Below, piece after piece: positions 55,962-64,000 of a stretch of DNA of 64,000 nt. This DNA is from Maritimibacter sp. DP1N21-5 (GTDB taxonomy: Bacteria > Pseudomonadota > Alphaproteobacteria > Rhodobacterales > Rhodobacteraceae). Positions within the stretch are counted from its first letter, which is position 1. Every line of letters begins with the position of its first letter. Location: positions 2,053,649-2,117,648 of the forward strand of contig NZ_JAHUZF010000006.1 in assembly GCF_019218295.1 (NCBI RefSeq), in the 5' to 3' direction. A model generated the notes under the pieces. It was not told the DNA's origin. It saw only the letters and a list, made by a program, of their open reading frames with translations, and did not search any database. A program made the position numbers and the translations under genes.

Positions 55962-58783
55962 CCACCAACAAAACCCCGATCCAGCCCATCACCCACGAAG
56001 ACACCCGCGTGAACATTCCCACGCCCGAGCTTGCGCCGATGATGGACCCGGAGGACGCCAAGCCCATCAAGGTGGCCTATGACCGGCGCAACCCGGACCT
56101 CGACCCGCAGTTGATCTGGCGCGGGAAGGACATCGATCAAGCCGCCGTCACGGTGGACGCGCCGCCGATCTACTTGCAGGAGCAGGTGCATCCCAAGGCG
56201 ATCATCGAGGATCTGCGCGCGGGCGGGAAGCGGAATGGCGAGGGCGCAGGTGCGGACCTGTTCGACCACTTCGGGATCACGGATGACGACCGCGAGGCCG
56301 AGATCGAGTTCTACCGGCACCAGAAGAAATGGTCGAACCGGATGATCCTGGGCGACGGGTTGCAGGTCATGGCGTCGCTGGCCGAGCGCGAGGGGCTGAA
56401 GGGTCAGGTGCAGGCGATCTACATCGACCCGCCCTATGGCATCAAGTTCAACTCGAATTTCCAGTGGAGCACGCAGTCGCGCGATGTGAAGGACGGGAAA
56501 CTGGAGCACCTGACCCGCGAGCCCGAGCAGGTGAAGGCCTTTCGCGACACCTGGCGCGACGGCATCCATTCCTACCTGCAATACCTGCGCGACCGGCTGG
56601 TGGTGGCGCGGGACCTGCTGACCGAAAGCGGGTCCTGCTTCGTCCAGATCGGAGACGAGAACGTCCACCGGGTGCGGGCGCTGATGGATGAGGTCTTTGG
56701 GGAGGAGAATTTTGTCAGCCAGATCACGGCAAAAAAGACCACCAGCGAAGGCAGCAGTTTGCTTGGCTCAACGGCGGACTTCATCGTTTGGTATGCAAAG
56801 AACGCCAAACAAGCCAAGTATCGCGCCGTTCTGCAAACCCGCTCCGAAAACGCGGAATCCCGATATTCATCTGAGAATGAAGATGGCCGAAACTACAGAA
56901 CAGACAACCTTACCAGTTCAAGGAGTGCTGGAAGTGGAGATGTCCGCCAAGTTTGGATAAATGGTCAACGCTTTACGCCGGGCAACGGGACATTCAAGAC
57001 GACCTTGCCGGGACTCCAGAAATTGCGAATGGCTGATCGGTTGGACATCAGCCGCGGGGGCAAGCTGAACTATCGGCGTTTTGCAGATGATTACGGTTAT
57101 GCTCCCGCTTCCAATTTGTGGACAGATATTAGTGGGGCTGTTCAATCTCGCTCAGATCCCAAAATTTACGTTGTCCAAACGAGCACCACAATTATCGCTC
57201 GCTGTCTCCTCATGACCACCGATCCCGGCGACCTCGTGCTCGATCCCACCTGCGGCTCCGGCACCACCGCCTATGTGGCCGAGCAATGGGGGCGGCGCTG
57301 GATCACCATCGACACCTCCCGCGTGGCGCTGGCCCTTGCCCGTGCGCGGATCATGGGGGCGAAATACCCTTGGTATCTGCTTGCCGACAGCACCGAAGGC
57401 CAGCGGAAAGAGGCCGAGGTCACCCGCTCGGCCCCCGCCACCACGCCGACCTACAACGACATCCGCCACGGCTTCGTCTACGACCGCGTGCCGCATATCA
57501 CGCTGAAATCCATCGCCAACAACACCGAGATCGACACGATCTGGGACACCCTGCAACCGGCGGTCGAAGACGCGCGCGCGGCGCTGAACACCGCCCTTTC
57601 CGGCCACCCCACCCCCTTCACCGTCGAGACCGGCGGCCGGGCGGGCAAGAAAATCGACTTCACCGCAAGCGGCGAGGTCACGCTGCCCAGCGGAGAGACG
57701 GCCCCGGCGGGCGGCTTCATGGAATGGGAAATCCCGCGCAAGGCCCCCGACGACTGGCCGCAAGCCGCGAAATCGGCGCTCGACCGCTTCTGGACCGCCC
57801 GGATCGCCCGACAGACCGAGATCGACAAATCCATCGCCGCCAAGGCCGACTTCGAATTCCTCTACGACAAGCCCTTCGAGGACAAGAAACGCGTCCGCGT
57901 GGCGGGGCCCTTCACAGTCGAAAGCCTCTCGCCCCACCGCACGCAGGCGGTCGATGAGCATGGCGAGTTGATCGAGGAACACGACGCCGCCACCGGCCAG
58001 CGGGCCCCCGGCGCGCAGGAGGCCGACAACTACCGCGCCGCGATCCTCGAAAACCTGACCAAGGCCGGGGTGCAGCAGCAGGACAAGGCGGACAGGATCG
58101 CCTTTACCTCGCTCACCGCCTGGCCCGGCGAATGGCTCGCCGCCGAGGGGCGGTATCTGGAGGGCGACACCGAACGCCGCGCGGGCATCTTCATCGGCCC
58201 GGAATACGGCACCGTGCAACGCGCCGACCTCGTCGCCGCCGCGCGCGAGGCCGCGGACGCAGGCTTCGACATCGTCATCGCCTGCGCCTTCAACTTCGAC
58301 GCCCATACCGCCGAGTTCCGCAAATTGGGCCGCATCCCCGTTCTGCACGCGCGGATGAACCCGGACCTCCACATGGCGGGCGACCTGAAGGCCGGGGGCG
58401 GCAACCTCTTCGTGGTCTTCGGCGAGCCGGACATCCGCGTGAAGTCCGAGGGCGACACGTTCCGGATCGAGCTTCTGGGCGTCGACATCTTCAAGCCCGC
58501 GACGGGCGAAGTGGTGTCGAGCGAGCCCCACGACATCGCCTGCTGGTTCATCGACACGGACTACAACGAAGAGTCGTTCTTCGTCCGCCACGCCTACTTC
58601 CCGGGAGCCGACATCCCCTACAAACAGCTCAAGACGACGCTGAAAGGGGAAGTGGACGAGGACGCCTGGGAGTCGCTGAAGCGAACGGTTTCGCGGCCTT
58701 TTGCGCGGCCCAAATCAGGGCGCGTGGCGGTGAAGGTCATCAACCACCTCGGGGATGAGGTGATGAAGGTGTTGGGGGTTTAG
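55958..58783 (+). CDS. type III-like DNA methyltransferase (Mod), beta class
   Basis: A 941-residue adenine-N6 or cytosine-N4 methyltransferase from ATG 55958. The catalytic motif IV is YIDPPYGIKFNSNF (residues 155-168), and the AdoMet-binding motif I DPTCGSGTTAYVAEQWG lies around 429-445, so the order is beta class as in type III Mod proteins. The region between them (about residues 248-418) should contain the target-recognition domain and is AT-richer than the flanks. The C-terminal 450 residues are larger than in classical Mod and resemble the partner of BPTD_3080-type Res proteins. It is coupled to the DUF4268 gene by a 4-bp overlap. Confidence 0.88.
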   Translation: MTTNKTPIQPITHEDTRVNIPTPELAPMMDPEDAKPIKVAYDRRNPDLDPQLIWRGKDIDQAAVTVDAPPIYLQEQVHPKAIIEDLRAGGKRNGEGAGADLFDHFGITDDDREAEIEFYRHQKKWSNRMILGDGLQVMASLAEREGLKGQVQAIYIDPPYGIKFNSNFQWSTQSRDVKDGKLEHLTREPEQVKAFRDTWRDGIHSYLQYLRDRLVVARDLLTESGSCFVQIGDENVHRVRALMDEVFGEENFVSQITAKKTTSEGSSLLGSTADFIVWYAKNAKQAKYRAVLQTRSENAESRYSSENEDGRNYRTDNLTSSRSAGSGDVRQVWINGQRFTPGNGTFKTTLPGLQKLRMADRLDISRGGKLNYRRFADDYGYAPASNLWTDISGAVQSRSDPKIYVVQTSTTIIARCLLMTTDPGDLVLDPTCGSGTTAYVAEQWGRRWITIDTSRVALALARARIMGAKYPWYLLADSTEGQRKEAEVTRSAPATTPTYNDIRHGFVYDRVPHITLKSIANNTEIDTIWDTLQPAVEDARAALNTALSGHPTPFTVETGGRAGKKIDFTASGEVTLPSGETAPAGGFMEWEIPRKAPDDWPQAAKSALDRFWTARIARQTEIDKSIAAKADFEFLYDKPFEDKKRVRVAGPFTVESLSPHRTQAVDEHGELIEEHDAATGQRAPGAQEADNYRAAILENLTKAGVQQQDKADRIAFTSLTAWPGEWLAAEGRYLEGDTERRAGIFIGPEYGTVQRADLVAAAREAADAGFDIVIACAFNFDAHTAEFRKLGRIPVLHARMNPDLHMAGDLKAGGGNLFVVFGEPDIRVKSEGDTFRIELLGVDIFKPATGEVVSSEPHDIACWFIDTDYNEESFFVRHAYFPGADIPYKQLKTTLKGEVDEDAWESLKRTVSRPFARPKSGRVAVKVINHLGDEVMKVLGV

Positions 58784-58785
58784 GG

Positions 58786-59082
58786 ATGGGAAAGGGAGGT
58801 TATCTCGGAGGCTCATCACTCGTGTATACCGGTCAGTCGAAGAAATTCGACTTTGAGCAACGGTCGCCTAAAAAGAAGAGGAAGAAACCTGCTGTCCTCA
58901 CGCCCGGTTTGAATCTTCTATCTCCAGAAGAAAGGCGTGAAATTCTGCGGAAAGTGAGGGTTTCCCGACATCTTTCCGACGAGCGCAAAGCAAAGAAGGA
59001 GCAAATTGAAAAAGAACGAAAGAGGCAGGCATTCGAAAAGTTCGTCAGCGACCTCAAGAAACGGGACAACAATGATCAGTGA
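58786..59082 (+). CDS. small highly charged protein in the R-M operon
   Basis: A 98-residue protein starting 2 bp after the mod stop. It is very rich in lysine and arginine: KKKRKKPAVLTPG in the middle, then a long charged helix LSPEERREILRKVRVSRHLS to the C-terminus, likely a coiled coil. It has no recognised family. Its base composition is distinctly lower in GC than mod. Tight spacing suggests co-expression with the restriction operon; a nucleic-acid-binding role would fit the charge. Confidence 0.65.
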   Translation: MGKGGYLGGSSLVYTGQSKKFDFEQRSPKKKRKKPAVLTPGLNLLSPEERREILRKVRVSRHLSDERKAKKEQIEKERKRQAFEKFVSDLKKRDNNDQ

Positions 59083-59127
59083 AAAACCACATAAGCCCGG
59101 TCGCTCGATCCAGGTTGGGGTCATATA

Positions 59128-59739
59128 GTGAGAAACGGCCGCAACAGCGATGGACAGCCACATGTCGTGAAATTGCTCCCTGAAATGCCAATGAGCAAGA
59201 TCATGAGGCTGTGGCAAAATGCGATCGAGATAACAGCTGGGCGACGCGGAGGCGCAGCACGCTCTGACGCAAGCAAGGTCTTAGTTGCGATAAGAAAAGA
59301 ATGGGATCGGCGCAGGGTCAAGGGACCGAGGCCCGACGACTTCTTCAATTGGCCAAACACCGAAGCCCCCACTGGAATGGGTAAGCTCTCAACCGAAGGC
59401 TGGCTCCAAGAAGGGCTTTTGAAATACATGGGCTATCAAGTTGGGTCGACGGGCGGAAGAAGCACGCCTGTCAGGCGCAGAATTTTGGAAGAGATCTTTG
59501 AAGGTTCACTGCCGCCAGTGTTTGAACCACAATACATGGCGAAGTGGGGTCCCCCAGAATCTCCTCTGAGGTTGCAGCAGATGGCTGAAACCCTTGCTTC
59601 ATTTGCACGCAATTCAAAAAGGCGACTTCAACCAAATATGGCTGGAGCTATCCGCGATTGGGAAGCCGACCTGTATTTTCTGTATGAGCAGTATTACTTG
59701 GATCGGTTTCACTTCGGTTGGCCATCAAGCGACCTGTAG
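59128..59739 (+). CDS. unknown protein between mod and helicase
   Basis: A 203-residue soluble protein with GTG start at 59128; ATGs at 59185 and 59191 are possible alternatives, and the true start is not certain. I recognise no domain. The sequence is basic in its first third (KIMRLWQNAIEITAGRRGGA, RKEWDRRRVKGP), followed by GWLQEGLLKYMGYQVGSTGG and an aromatic C-terminus (YFLYEQYYLDRFHFGW). It is AT-richer than the surroundings. It lies 45 bp after the charged small gene and 9 bp before the helicase, in the same operon. It may be a specificity or regulatory component. Confidence 0.65.
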   Translation: MRNGRNSDGQPHVVKLLPEMPMSKIMRLWQNAIEITAGRRGGAARSDASKVLVAIRKEWDRRRVKGPRPDDFFNWPNTEAPTGMGKLSTEGWLQEGLLKYMGYQVGSTGGRSTPVRRRILEEIFEGSLPPVFEPQYMAKWGPPESPLRLQQMAETLASFARNSKRRLQPNMAGAIRDWEADLYFLYEQYYLDRFHFGWPSSDL

Positions 59740-59748
59740 AGCTGCACT

Positions 59749-61752
59749 ATGACCCACCGAATCGCCGACACCTTCTATGACGCTCTGAACAAGCTCACTG
59801 ATCAGGAGCAAAAAGCCGTGAAGGCGACGGCCTTCGACTTCCAGCAGGACCCGACCCTGCCGGGGTTTCAAATGCACCGGGTCGACCGTGCCCGCGATCC
59901 GAATTTCTGGACGGCGCGGGTGAGCCGGGACATCCGGATGGTGATCCACAAGAAGGACGGCGATACGCTGCTGGCCTGGGTGGGCCACCATGACGACGCC
60001 TATCGCTGGGCCGAAACGCGGCGGATCGAGGCGCATCCAAAAACCGGCGTTGTGCAGATCGTCGAGGCGCGCGAAAGCGTCGAGGACATCGTCGTTCAGC
60101 GCTACGTCGAAGAGGCGGTCAGGATGCCCCGGCTTTTCGCCGGCGAGCATGACGACACGCTACTTTCATGGGGCGTGCCCGCGGATTGGCTCGACACGGT
60201 GCGCGATGCGACCGAGGATACCATCCTCGACATCGCCCACCGTTTGCCCGGCGAAGCGGCGGATGCGCTGCTGGCGGCCGCCACCGGATCGCGCCCCGAA
60301 CCCGTCTCGGTCGTCGAAGAAGATCAGGATCCCTGGCAGCACCCAGACTCGCTGCGTCGCTTCCGGGTCGTGGAGAACCTCGATGAATTGCGCGCGGCGT
60401 TGGATGCGCCTTGGGAAAAGTGGTCGGTCTTCCTCCACCCAGCTCAGAGCGAATTCGTGGATCGGGACTTCAACGGTCCGGCTCGGGTGATCGGATCGGC
60501 CGGCACCGGCAAGACCGTCGTTGCCCTGCATCGGGCCGCTCGTCTGGCAAAAGACCCGGAGGCACGCGTTCTCCTGACGACGTTCAACCGTCGGCTTGCG
60601 CGCGCCTTGTGTGACAAGGTGCCTCTGATCGCGGATCGCGACACGCAGCACCGGATCCATGTCGAAGCCCTCGGGCCGCTTATCAGCCGGCTCCACGCCG
60701 AAACCTTTGGTCAGAGCGATCTCATCGACGAGGAAACGCTTAGGGGCATGCTGGTTGATGCTGCGACGTCGTTGGGCGTGCAGGCTGACCCCGACTTCCT
60801 CTTCGACGAATGGTCTTTGGTGGTGGACGCTTGGGCCGTGCCGGACGCTGACGCCTATCGCGGTCTGCCCCGGCTCGGCCGCAAGGTGCGCATGGCGGCT
60901 TCACGACGGGATGCGCTTTGGGCGGTCTTCGCTCAGGTTCGCGAAGACCTCGAGGCGCGCGCATTGAAAACCGAAGCTCAGTTGGCTCACGAGCTTCGAT
61001 CGGCAGATGCGTTCCCATTTACCCATGCCCTCGTCGATGAGGCTCAAGACATCTCTGTCGCAGAACTCCTTTTGCTGGGCGCATGTTTGAGTGCCCCGCA
61101 AAACGGATTATTCTTTGCAGGCGACATCGGCCAACGGATCTTCCGCGCACCCTTCCCATGGTCAGCAGCAGGCGTCGAAGTCAGGGGGCGATCAAGGAGC
61201 CTGAAGGTCAACTATCGGACGTCTCATCAGATACGCCTGCGAAGCGACCTCCTCCTGCCTGAAACTCTGGTCGAAGCCGACGGGTCGGAAGAGACCCGCC
61301 TGGGCGTCACGTCGGTTTTCGATGGTCCCGTCCCAACAATACGCGCATTCAGCGATCGGGCATCGGAGACGGAGGCGCTCGTGCACTGGGTCAATGGACT
61401 TACGTCGAGCGGGATATCCAATGCTGAAATCGCCTTGTTGGTTCGTCGCGACTCACTGGCATCCGCGCTGTCGGAACGATTGAACGGCGCGGCGGTCATC
61501 ATGCCCATGCACGATGCCAAAGGGTCCGAATTCAAAGCGGTCGCGATACCGTTCCTCGATCATGACGTTCTGCCGGATGAAGCCCGCTTGCTGGCTGCAA
61601 GAGATGAGGGCCAGCTCGATGAAGTCATGAGCACAGAGCGGCATCTTTTGTATGTCGCGGCGACACGGGCGCGGGACCACCTGTGGATGTCCGGCACCGA
61701 GCCCCTGTCCGAATTCCTCTCGGATTTGCTGAACGTTAGCAGTTCAGGATGA
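59749..61752 (+). CDS. UvrD/Rep-type helicase with N-terminal RelE-like domain
   Basis: A 667-residue fusion. Residues 1-95 (MTHRIADTFYDALNKLTDQE, then MHRVDRARDPNFWTARVSRD and IRMVIHKKDGDTLLAWVGHH) have the pattern of a RelE/ParE-like toxin fold. Residues about 240-667 form a superfamily-1 helicase: Walker A IGSAGTGKTVVALHRAA near residue 248, the Walker B region HALVDEAQDISVAELLLLG, motif III-like LFFAGDIGQRI, motif IV LKVNYRTSHQIRLRSDLL, and motif VI LLYVAATRARDHLW. It starts 9 bp after the previous gene. This fused form is typical of defence islands. The domain could sense or bind ribosomes or nucleic acids, or be a vestigial fold. Confidence 0.85.
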   Translation: MTHRIADTFYDALNKLTDQEQKAVKATAFDFQQDPTLPGFQMHRVDRARDPNFWTARVSRDIRMVIHKKDGDTLLAWVGHHDDAYRWAETRRIEAHPKTGVVQIVEARESVEDIVVQRYVEEAVRMPRLFAGEHDDTLLSWGVPADWLDTVRDATEDTILDIAHRLPGEAADALLAAATGSRPEPVSVVEEDQDPWQHPDSLRRFRVVENLDELRAALDAPWEKWSVFLHPAQSEFVDRDFNGPARVIGSAGTGKTVVALHRAARLAKDPEARVLLTTFNRRLARALCDKVPLIADRDTQHRIHVEALGPLISRLHAETFGQSDLIDEETLRGMLVDAATSLGVQADPDFLFDEWSLVVDAWAVPDADAYRGLPRLGRKVRMAASRRDALWAVFAQVREDLEARALKTEAQLAHELRSADAFPFTHALVDEAQDISVAELLLLGACLSAPQNGLFFAGDIGQRIFRAPFPWSAAGVEVRGRSRSLKVNYRTSHQIRLRSDLLLPETLVEADGSEETRLGVTSVFDGPVPTIRAFSDRASETEALVHWVNGLTSSGISNAEIALLVRRDSLASALSERLNGAAVIMPMHDAKGSEFKAVAIPFLDHDVLPDEARLLAARDEGQLDEVMSTERHLLYVAATRARDHLWMSGTEPLSEFLSDLLNVSSSG

Positions 61753-61841
61753 GCATCGTCCCCCCATAAGGGAGGCGCGTGGCCAAACTTTTGGACCACG
61801 CGCATTCTTCCCTACGTCCCCAGAGCCGTCCGAGGAACGGG

Positions 61842-61868
61842 CGGTAACACCCGGTAATATCGTTACCG
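61842..61868. promoter_or_regulatory. operator-like repeats upstream of the kfrA-like gene
   Basis: CGGTAAC (61842-61848) and CGGTAA (61852-61857) are followed by the inverse TTACCG (61863-61868). CGGTAATATCGTTACCG is a 17-bp near-palindrome with 6-bp arms, ending 18 bp before the ATG. KfrA-type proteins repress their own promoters through such repeats, so an autoregulatory operator is likely. Confidence 0.5.
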
Positions 61869-61886
61869 ACCGGCTGGAGATGTTAC

Positions 61887-62543
61887 ATGACCAAGCACGA
61901 TCCGACGGTCGGAAAGAACGCCGAGACGACCACCGACTTCGAAACCCGCGTTGAAGCGGCGTTCTTCGAGTTCATCGGTAAGAACGGTGGCAAAATGCCC
62001 ACCAACAGTCAGCTGAACGAGATCGTCGGCACATCCATGTCGCGCCTCTGCCCGCTTACGCGGCGGCTGAAAGAAAAGCACATGGCTCGCGAGACCAAGC
62101 TTTCGGCGATGTCCGACGTGCCGGACGAGATCCGTGTGGCGCATGAACGGCTTCTGACCGATCTGTGGATCATGACACGCGACCTCCAGAACGCCGAGCT
62201 CGTCGAGATGAAGAAGGCCCTTCAACTGCAACGTCGCGATCATCGTGCCGAAATCGATGACTTCGAGACGATCATCCTCGACCTTGAGACTCTGCTCGAT
62301 GTCACGCAGGGCCACAACGCAGCAGCCACGCAGAAGATAAGCGAACTTGAAGCGCAGGCCGCCGATCTGAAAGCCCAGCTTGCGGAAGCGAATGTGCGCC
62401 AGTCGGAACGCCAGTCGCTTCTCGACGAACTAAAGGCTGCGCTTGGAACCCCGGCACGCACAAAACCCGCGTCCGCCAGAAAGTCTGCCGCCAAGCCCGC
62501 AGAAGACGATGAACCCGAGACACTGGAACTTCCGTTCAAATGA
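61887..62543 (+). CDS. KfrA-like DNA-binding coiled-coil protein
   Basis: A 218-residue protein. The N-terminal 60 residues (RVEAAFFEFIGKNGGKMPTN, QLNEIVGTSMSRLCPLTRRL) fit the KfrA_N helix-turn-helix. The rest is a long alpha-helical coiled coil (about residues 90-190: KKALQLQRRDHRAEIDDFET and LEAQAADLKAQLAEANVRQS) with a disordered alanine/lysine-rich end. KfrA proteins are plasmid-borne regulators and accessory factors of partition. Its presence with a Mob gene suggests plasmid or mobilisable-element ancestry. It converges on the mob gene, with ends 1 bp apart. Confidence 0.72.
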   Translation: MTKHDPTVGKNAETTTDFETRVEAAFFEFIGKNGGKMPTNSQLNEIVGTSMSRLCPLTRRLKEKHMARETKLSAMSDVPDEIRVAHERLLTDLWIMTRDLQNAELVEMKKALQLQRRDHRAEIDDFETIILDLETLLDVTQGHNAAATQKISELEAQAADLKAQLAEANVRQSERQSLLDELKAALGTPARTKPASARKSAAKPAEDDEPETLELPFK

Positions 62544-62544
62544 C

Positions 62545-64000
62545 TTACTGGGTCAGCTGCCGCTGCGTATTTTTCACCCTGATGCGGAGCGGGTCCGGCT
62601 CTTGATCGGTGAACTTCCGCGCCTGCTCCGGATCGGTCCCGAGCTTTGGATGATGGCGGCCCGTTTCCAGATTGAAGCCACGCAGCGCGGCGGTGGCCTC
62701 GATAGCGTCTGACGCACGACGATACCGCGCTGAAAGCGCCGCGTCCTGCTCTGCGGTGAGGAGCGCAGCGTCGAGAGTCGGCCGGTAGAGCTCGCGGAGC
62801 CGAAGGTTCGGCTGTGCCTGGAAAAACGCGTCGACTTCTTTCTGCGTTGCCGTGTCGCGGATTTTGATTGCACCAGGGAAATTGTTGCCCGTGTAACGTT
62901 CAGGGTTAATACCCCGCATCATGTGCTTAAGCGCGATCGCATCGTGCCCGTTGAGCTCCTTGTCGACAGCCCAGAGAACCTGGGCCTCAACCCGGTTGCG
63001 GGCCGCTTCCTTTTGCAGTTCCCTGCCCATGATAAAGGTCCTGCGCGCGAAGCCGAGCAGCCAGTCGTAAGCCGGTTTCACGATGCTCCAAAGGCCTGCG
63101 CGCTCAGCTTTGTCGGTTGATGCATTCGGTCCGTTCTTCAGACGGTCCGGATGCTCTCGCGACTCCGGCGCATAGACGATCTCTTCAGCGTCAAGCGCTT
63201 CGATGCCGCGTTCCATGCCGCGCATGTAAGCTGCTGCCGCCTCGCGTTCCTGCATTGCGGCGTCGCGATCCCTCTGCGCCGCGAGCCGGTCACGCTGAGC
63301 CTCATTCCTGTGGCGCGCTGCGGTCGCCTCGGCCCGCTCCGCCCGGCGTCTGACTTCGTCTGCCTCAGCCATCATCTGCTTTGCGACTTCACGCCCGCGC
63401 GCCGCCGAAGTGTTCTTTCGCTTGATGACGTCTTCACCCTTCTTCAACTTCTGCCGGTTGTCGGCAGCCCGGCGTTCACCGCGGTGAAGATCGATCTCGT
63501 AGACGTCGGCATACATCGCGACCCGATCCTGAAAGAGCTCATAGCTGCGCTTGCGCCATAGGTGCTCTTCGCCGTCCGGATCTTTCGATGTCTCGTATTC
63601 GACCTGGCCGAAGAGCCGATGCTGGGAATGGCTCAACATTGGTGCCTTGGTGCGCCGCTCTTCGTGCTCCGGCGCTATGACGAAGTGAATATGCGGCGTC
63701 TTCTCGTCGAGGTCCGCTCGCGCATAGAGCACTTCGCGTCCGAACTCGGCCTTCAGATAACCCGTGGCGAAGGTCAGGAAATCCTCGACCTTGGCGTCAT
63801 CCCAGATGCCATCCGTGTCGATGAAGAACTCGTGGGATGCACTCAGAACGCCTTGGGTCCATGGCTTCGTGTACTTTGGATCCCACGGCCAGCCAACAAG
63901 CTCTGCAAGTTCATGTTTGTCGTCACCTGCGCCCTCGAGCGCTTTCTCAAGCTCCCTGCGCTTTGCCGTTTGCCGCGACTTTCTGAAGGACTCGAGACGC
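62545..64000 (-). CDS. Mob/Pre-type relaxase (mobilisation protein), partial (N-terminus outside window)
   Basis: The C-terminal 484 residues of a mobilisation/plasmid-recombination protein are visible; the frame stays open to the right edge, so the start lies beyond 64000. The histidine motif DLDEKTPHIHFVIAPEHEE (near 63690-63720) is the metal-binding HxH of Mob_Pre (MobV-like) relaxases. LVGWPWDPKYTKPW and GYLKAEFGREVLYARADL are visible upstream. The middle is a long charged coiled coil (RRRAERAEATAARHRNEAQR). Such proteins nick DNA at oriT. No oriT could be recognised. This marks the region as mobilisable. Confidence 0.85.
   Translation of the reverse strand, partial: RLESFRKSRQTAKRRELEKALEGAGDDKHELAELVGWPWDPKYTKPWTQGVLSASHEFFIDTDGIWDDAKVEDFLTFATGYLKAEFGREVLYARADLDEKTPHIHFVIAPEHEERRTKAPMLSHSQHRLFGQVEYETSKDPDGEEHLWRKRSYELFQDRVAMYADVYEIDLHRGERRAADNRQKLKKGEDVIKRKNTSAARGREVAKQMMAEADEVRRRAERAEATAARHRNEAQRDRLAAQRDRDAAMQEREAAAAYMRGMERGIEALDAEEIVYAPESREHPDRLKNGPNASTDKAERAGLWSIVKPAYDWLLGFARRTFIMGRELQKEAARNRVEAQVLWAVDKELNGHDAIALKHMMRGINPERYTGNNFPGAIKIRDTATQKEVDAFFQAQPNLRLRELYRPTLDAALLTAEQDAALSARYRRASDAIEATAALRGFNLETGRHHPKLGTDPEQARKFTDQEPDPLRIRVKNTQRQLTQ

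Noticed and set aside
57152..58591. Minus-strand open frame of 479 codons opposite the mod C-terminus
   Set aside because: Shadow of the high-GC part of mod; the mod frame shows the expected domain continuity.

Overview
The window comes from a high-GC alphaproteobacterium of the Rhodobacteraceae (Roseobacter/Rhodobacter group). The evidence is the gene order (mdh, sucCDA, the ethylmalonyl-CoA pathway genes mcl2 and mch, then sdhCDAB), the tamAB and nadABC sets, and GC-rich intergenic hairpin repeats of a kind I associate with this family. No rRNA, complete tRNA or CRISPR array was seen. The genus cannot be named from the sequence.

Positions 1-14200 hold central carbon metabolism. On the minus strand are sucC-sucD-sucA (sucA runs off the left edge), a TetR regulator and mdh. 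On the plus strand are a TauE-type permease, mcl2, an NnrU protein, a DUF1737 protein, mch, a DUF4344 putative peptidase and sdhCDAB. The promoter regions of sucC and sdhC share the same element: two copies of TGTGATCACA, 21 bp apart centre to centre, with similar 11-nt spacers. This points to one regulator acting on both operons.

Positions 14200-28300 hold envelope and housekeeping genes: creD, a ybbA/ybbP-like ABC system beside a divergent tesA-like esterase, a DUF4198/HupE-like pair probably for metal uptake, a LuxR-type regulator with a degenerate receiver domain, and tamB/tamA. Positions 28300-31800 hold the nadABC operon for de novo NAD synthesis.

Positions 31970-43780 look like one catabolic neighbourhood. 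A class III aminotransferase, a semialdehyde dehydrogenase and an Lrp-type regulator sit beside a protein strongly resembling ectoine hydrolase (DoeA/EutD). A dipeptide-type ABC transporter with an embedded Xaa-Pro-peptidase-like enzyme follows. The set resembles doeDCXA for ectoine breakdown, but doeB and an ectoine-type transporter are absent here.

Positions 43780-47730 are the ruins of an L-rhamnose locus: rhaK, rhaS, rhaD and rhaI are all broken by frameshifts, stops or large deletions. An lldD-type lactate dehydrogenase in the middle is intact. A LysR regulator and a divergent cupin gene follow.

A 19-bp copy of a tRNA 3' end at 49244-49262 probably marks the left end of an integrated genomic island that continues past 64000. 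The island carries unknown small genes, a GIY-YIG/exonuclease fusion broken by one in-frame stop, and a coupled type III-like restriction-modification operon. That operon is res, a DUF4268 gene, mod, two unknown genes, and a UvrD-type helicase fused to a RelE-like domain. The visible part ends with a KfrA-like DNA-binding protein and a partial Mob/Pre relaxase. The defence operon and its accessory genes are the best candidate here for a poorly described system.
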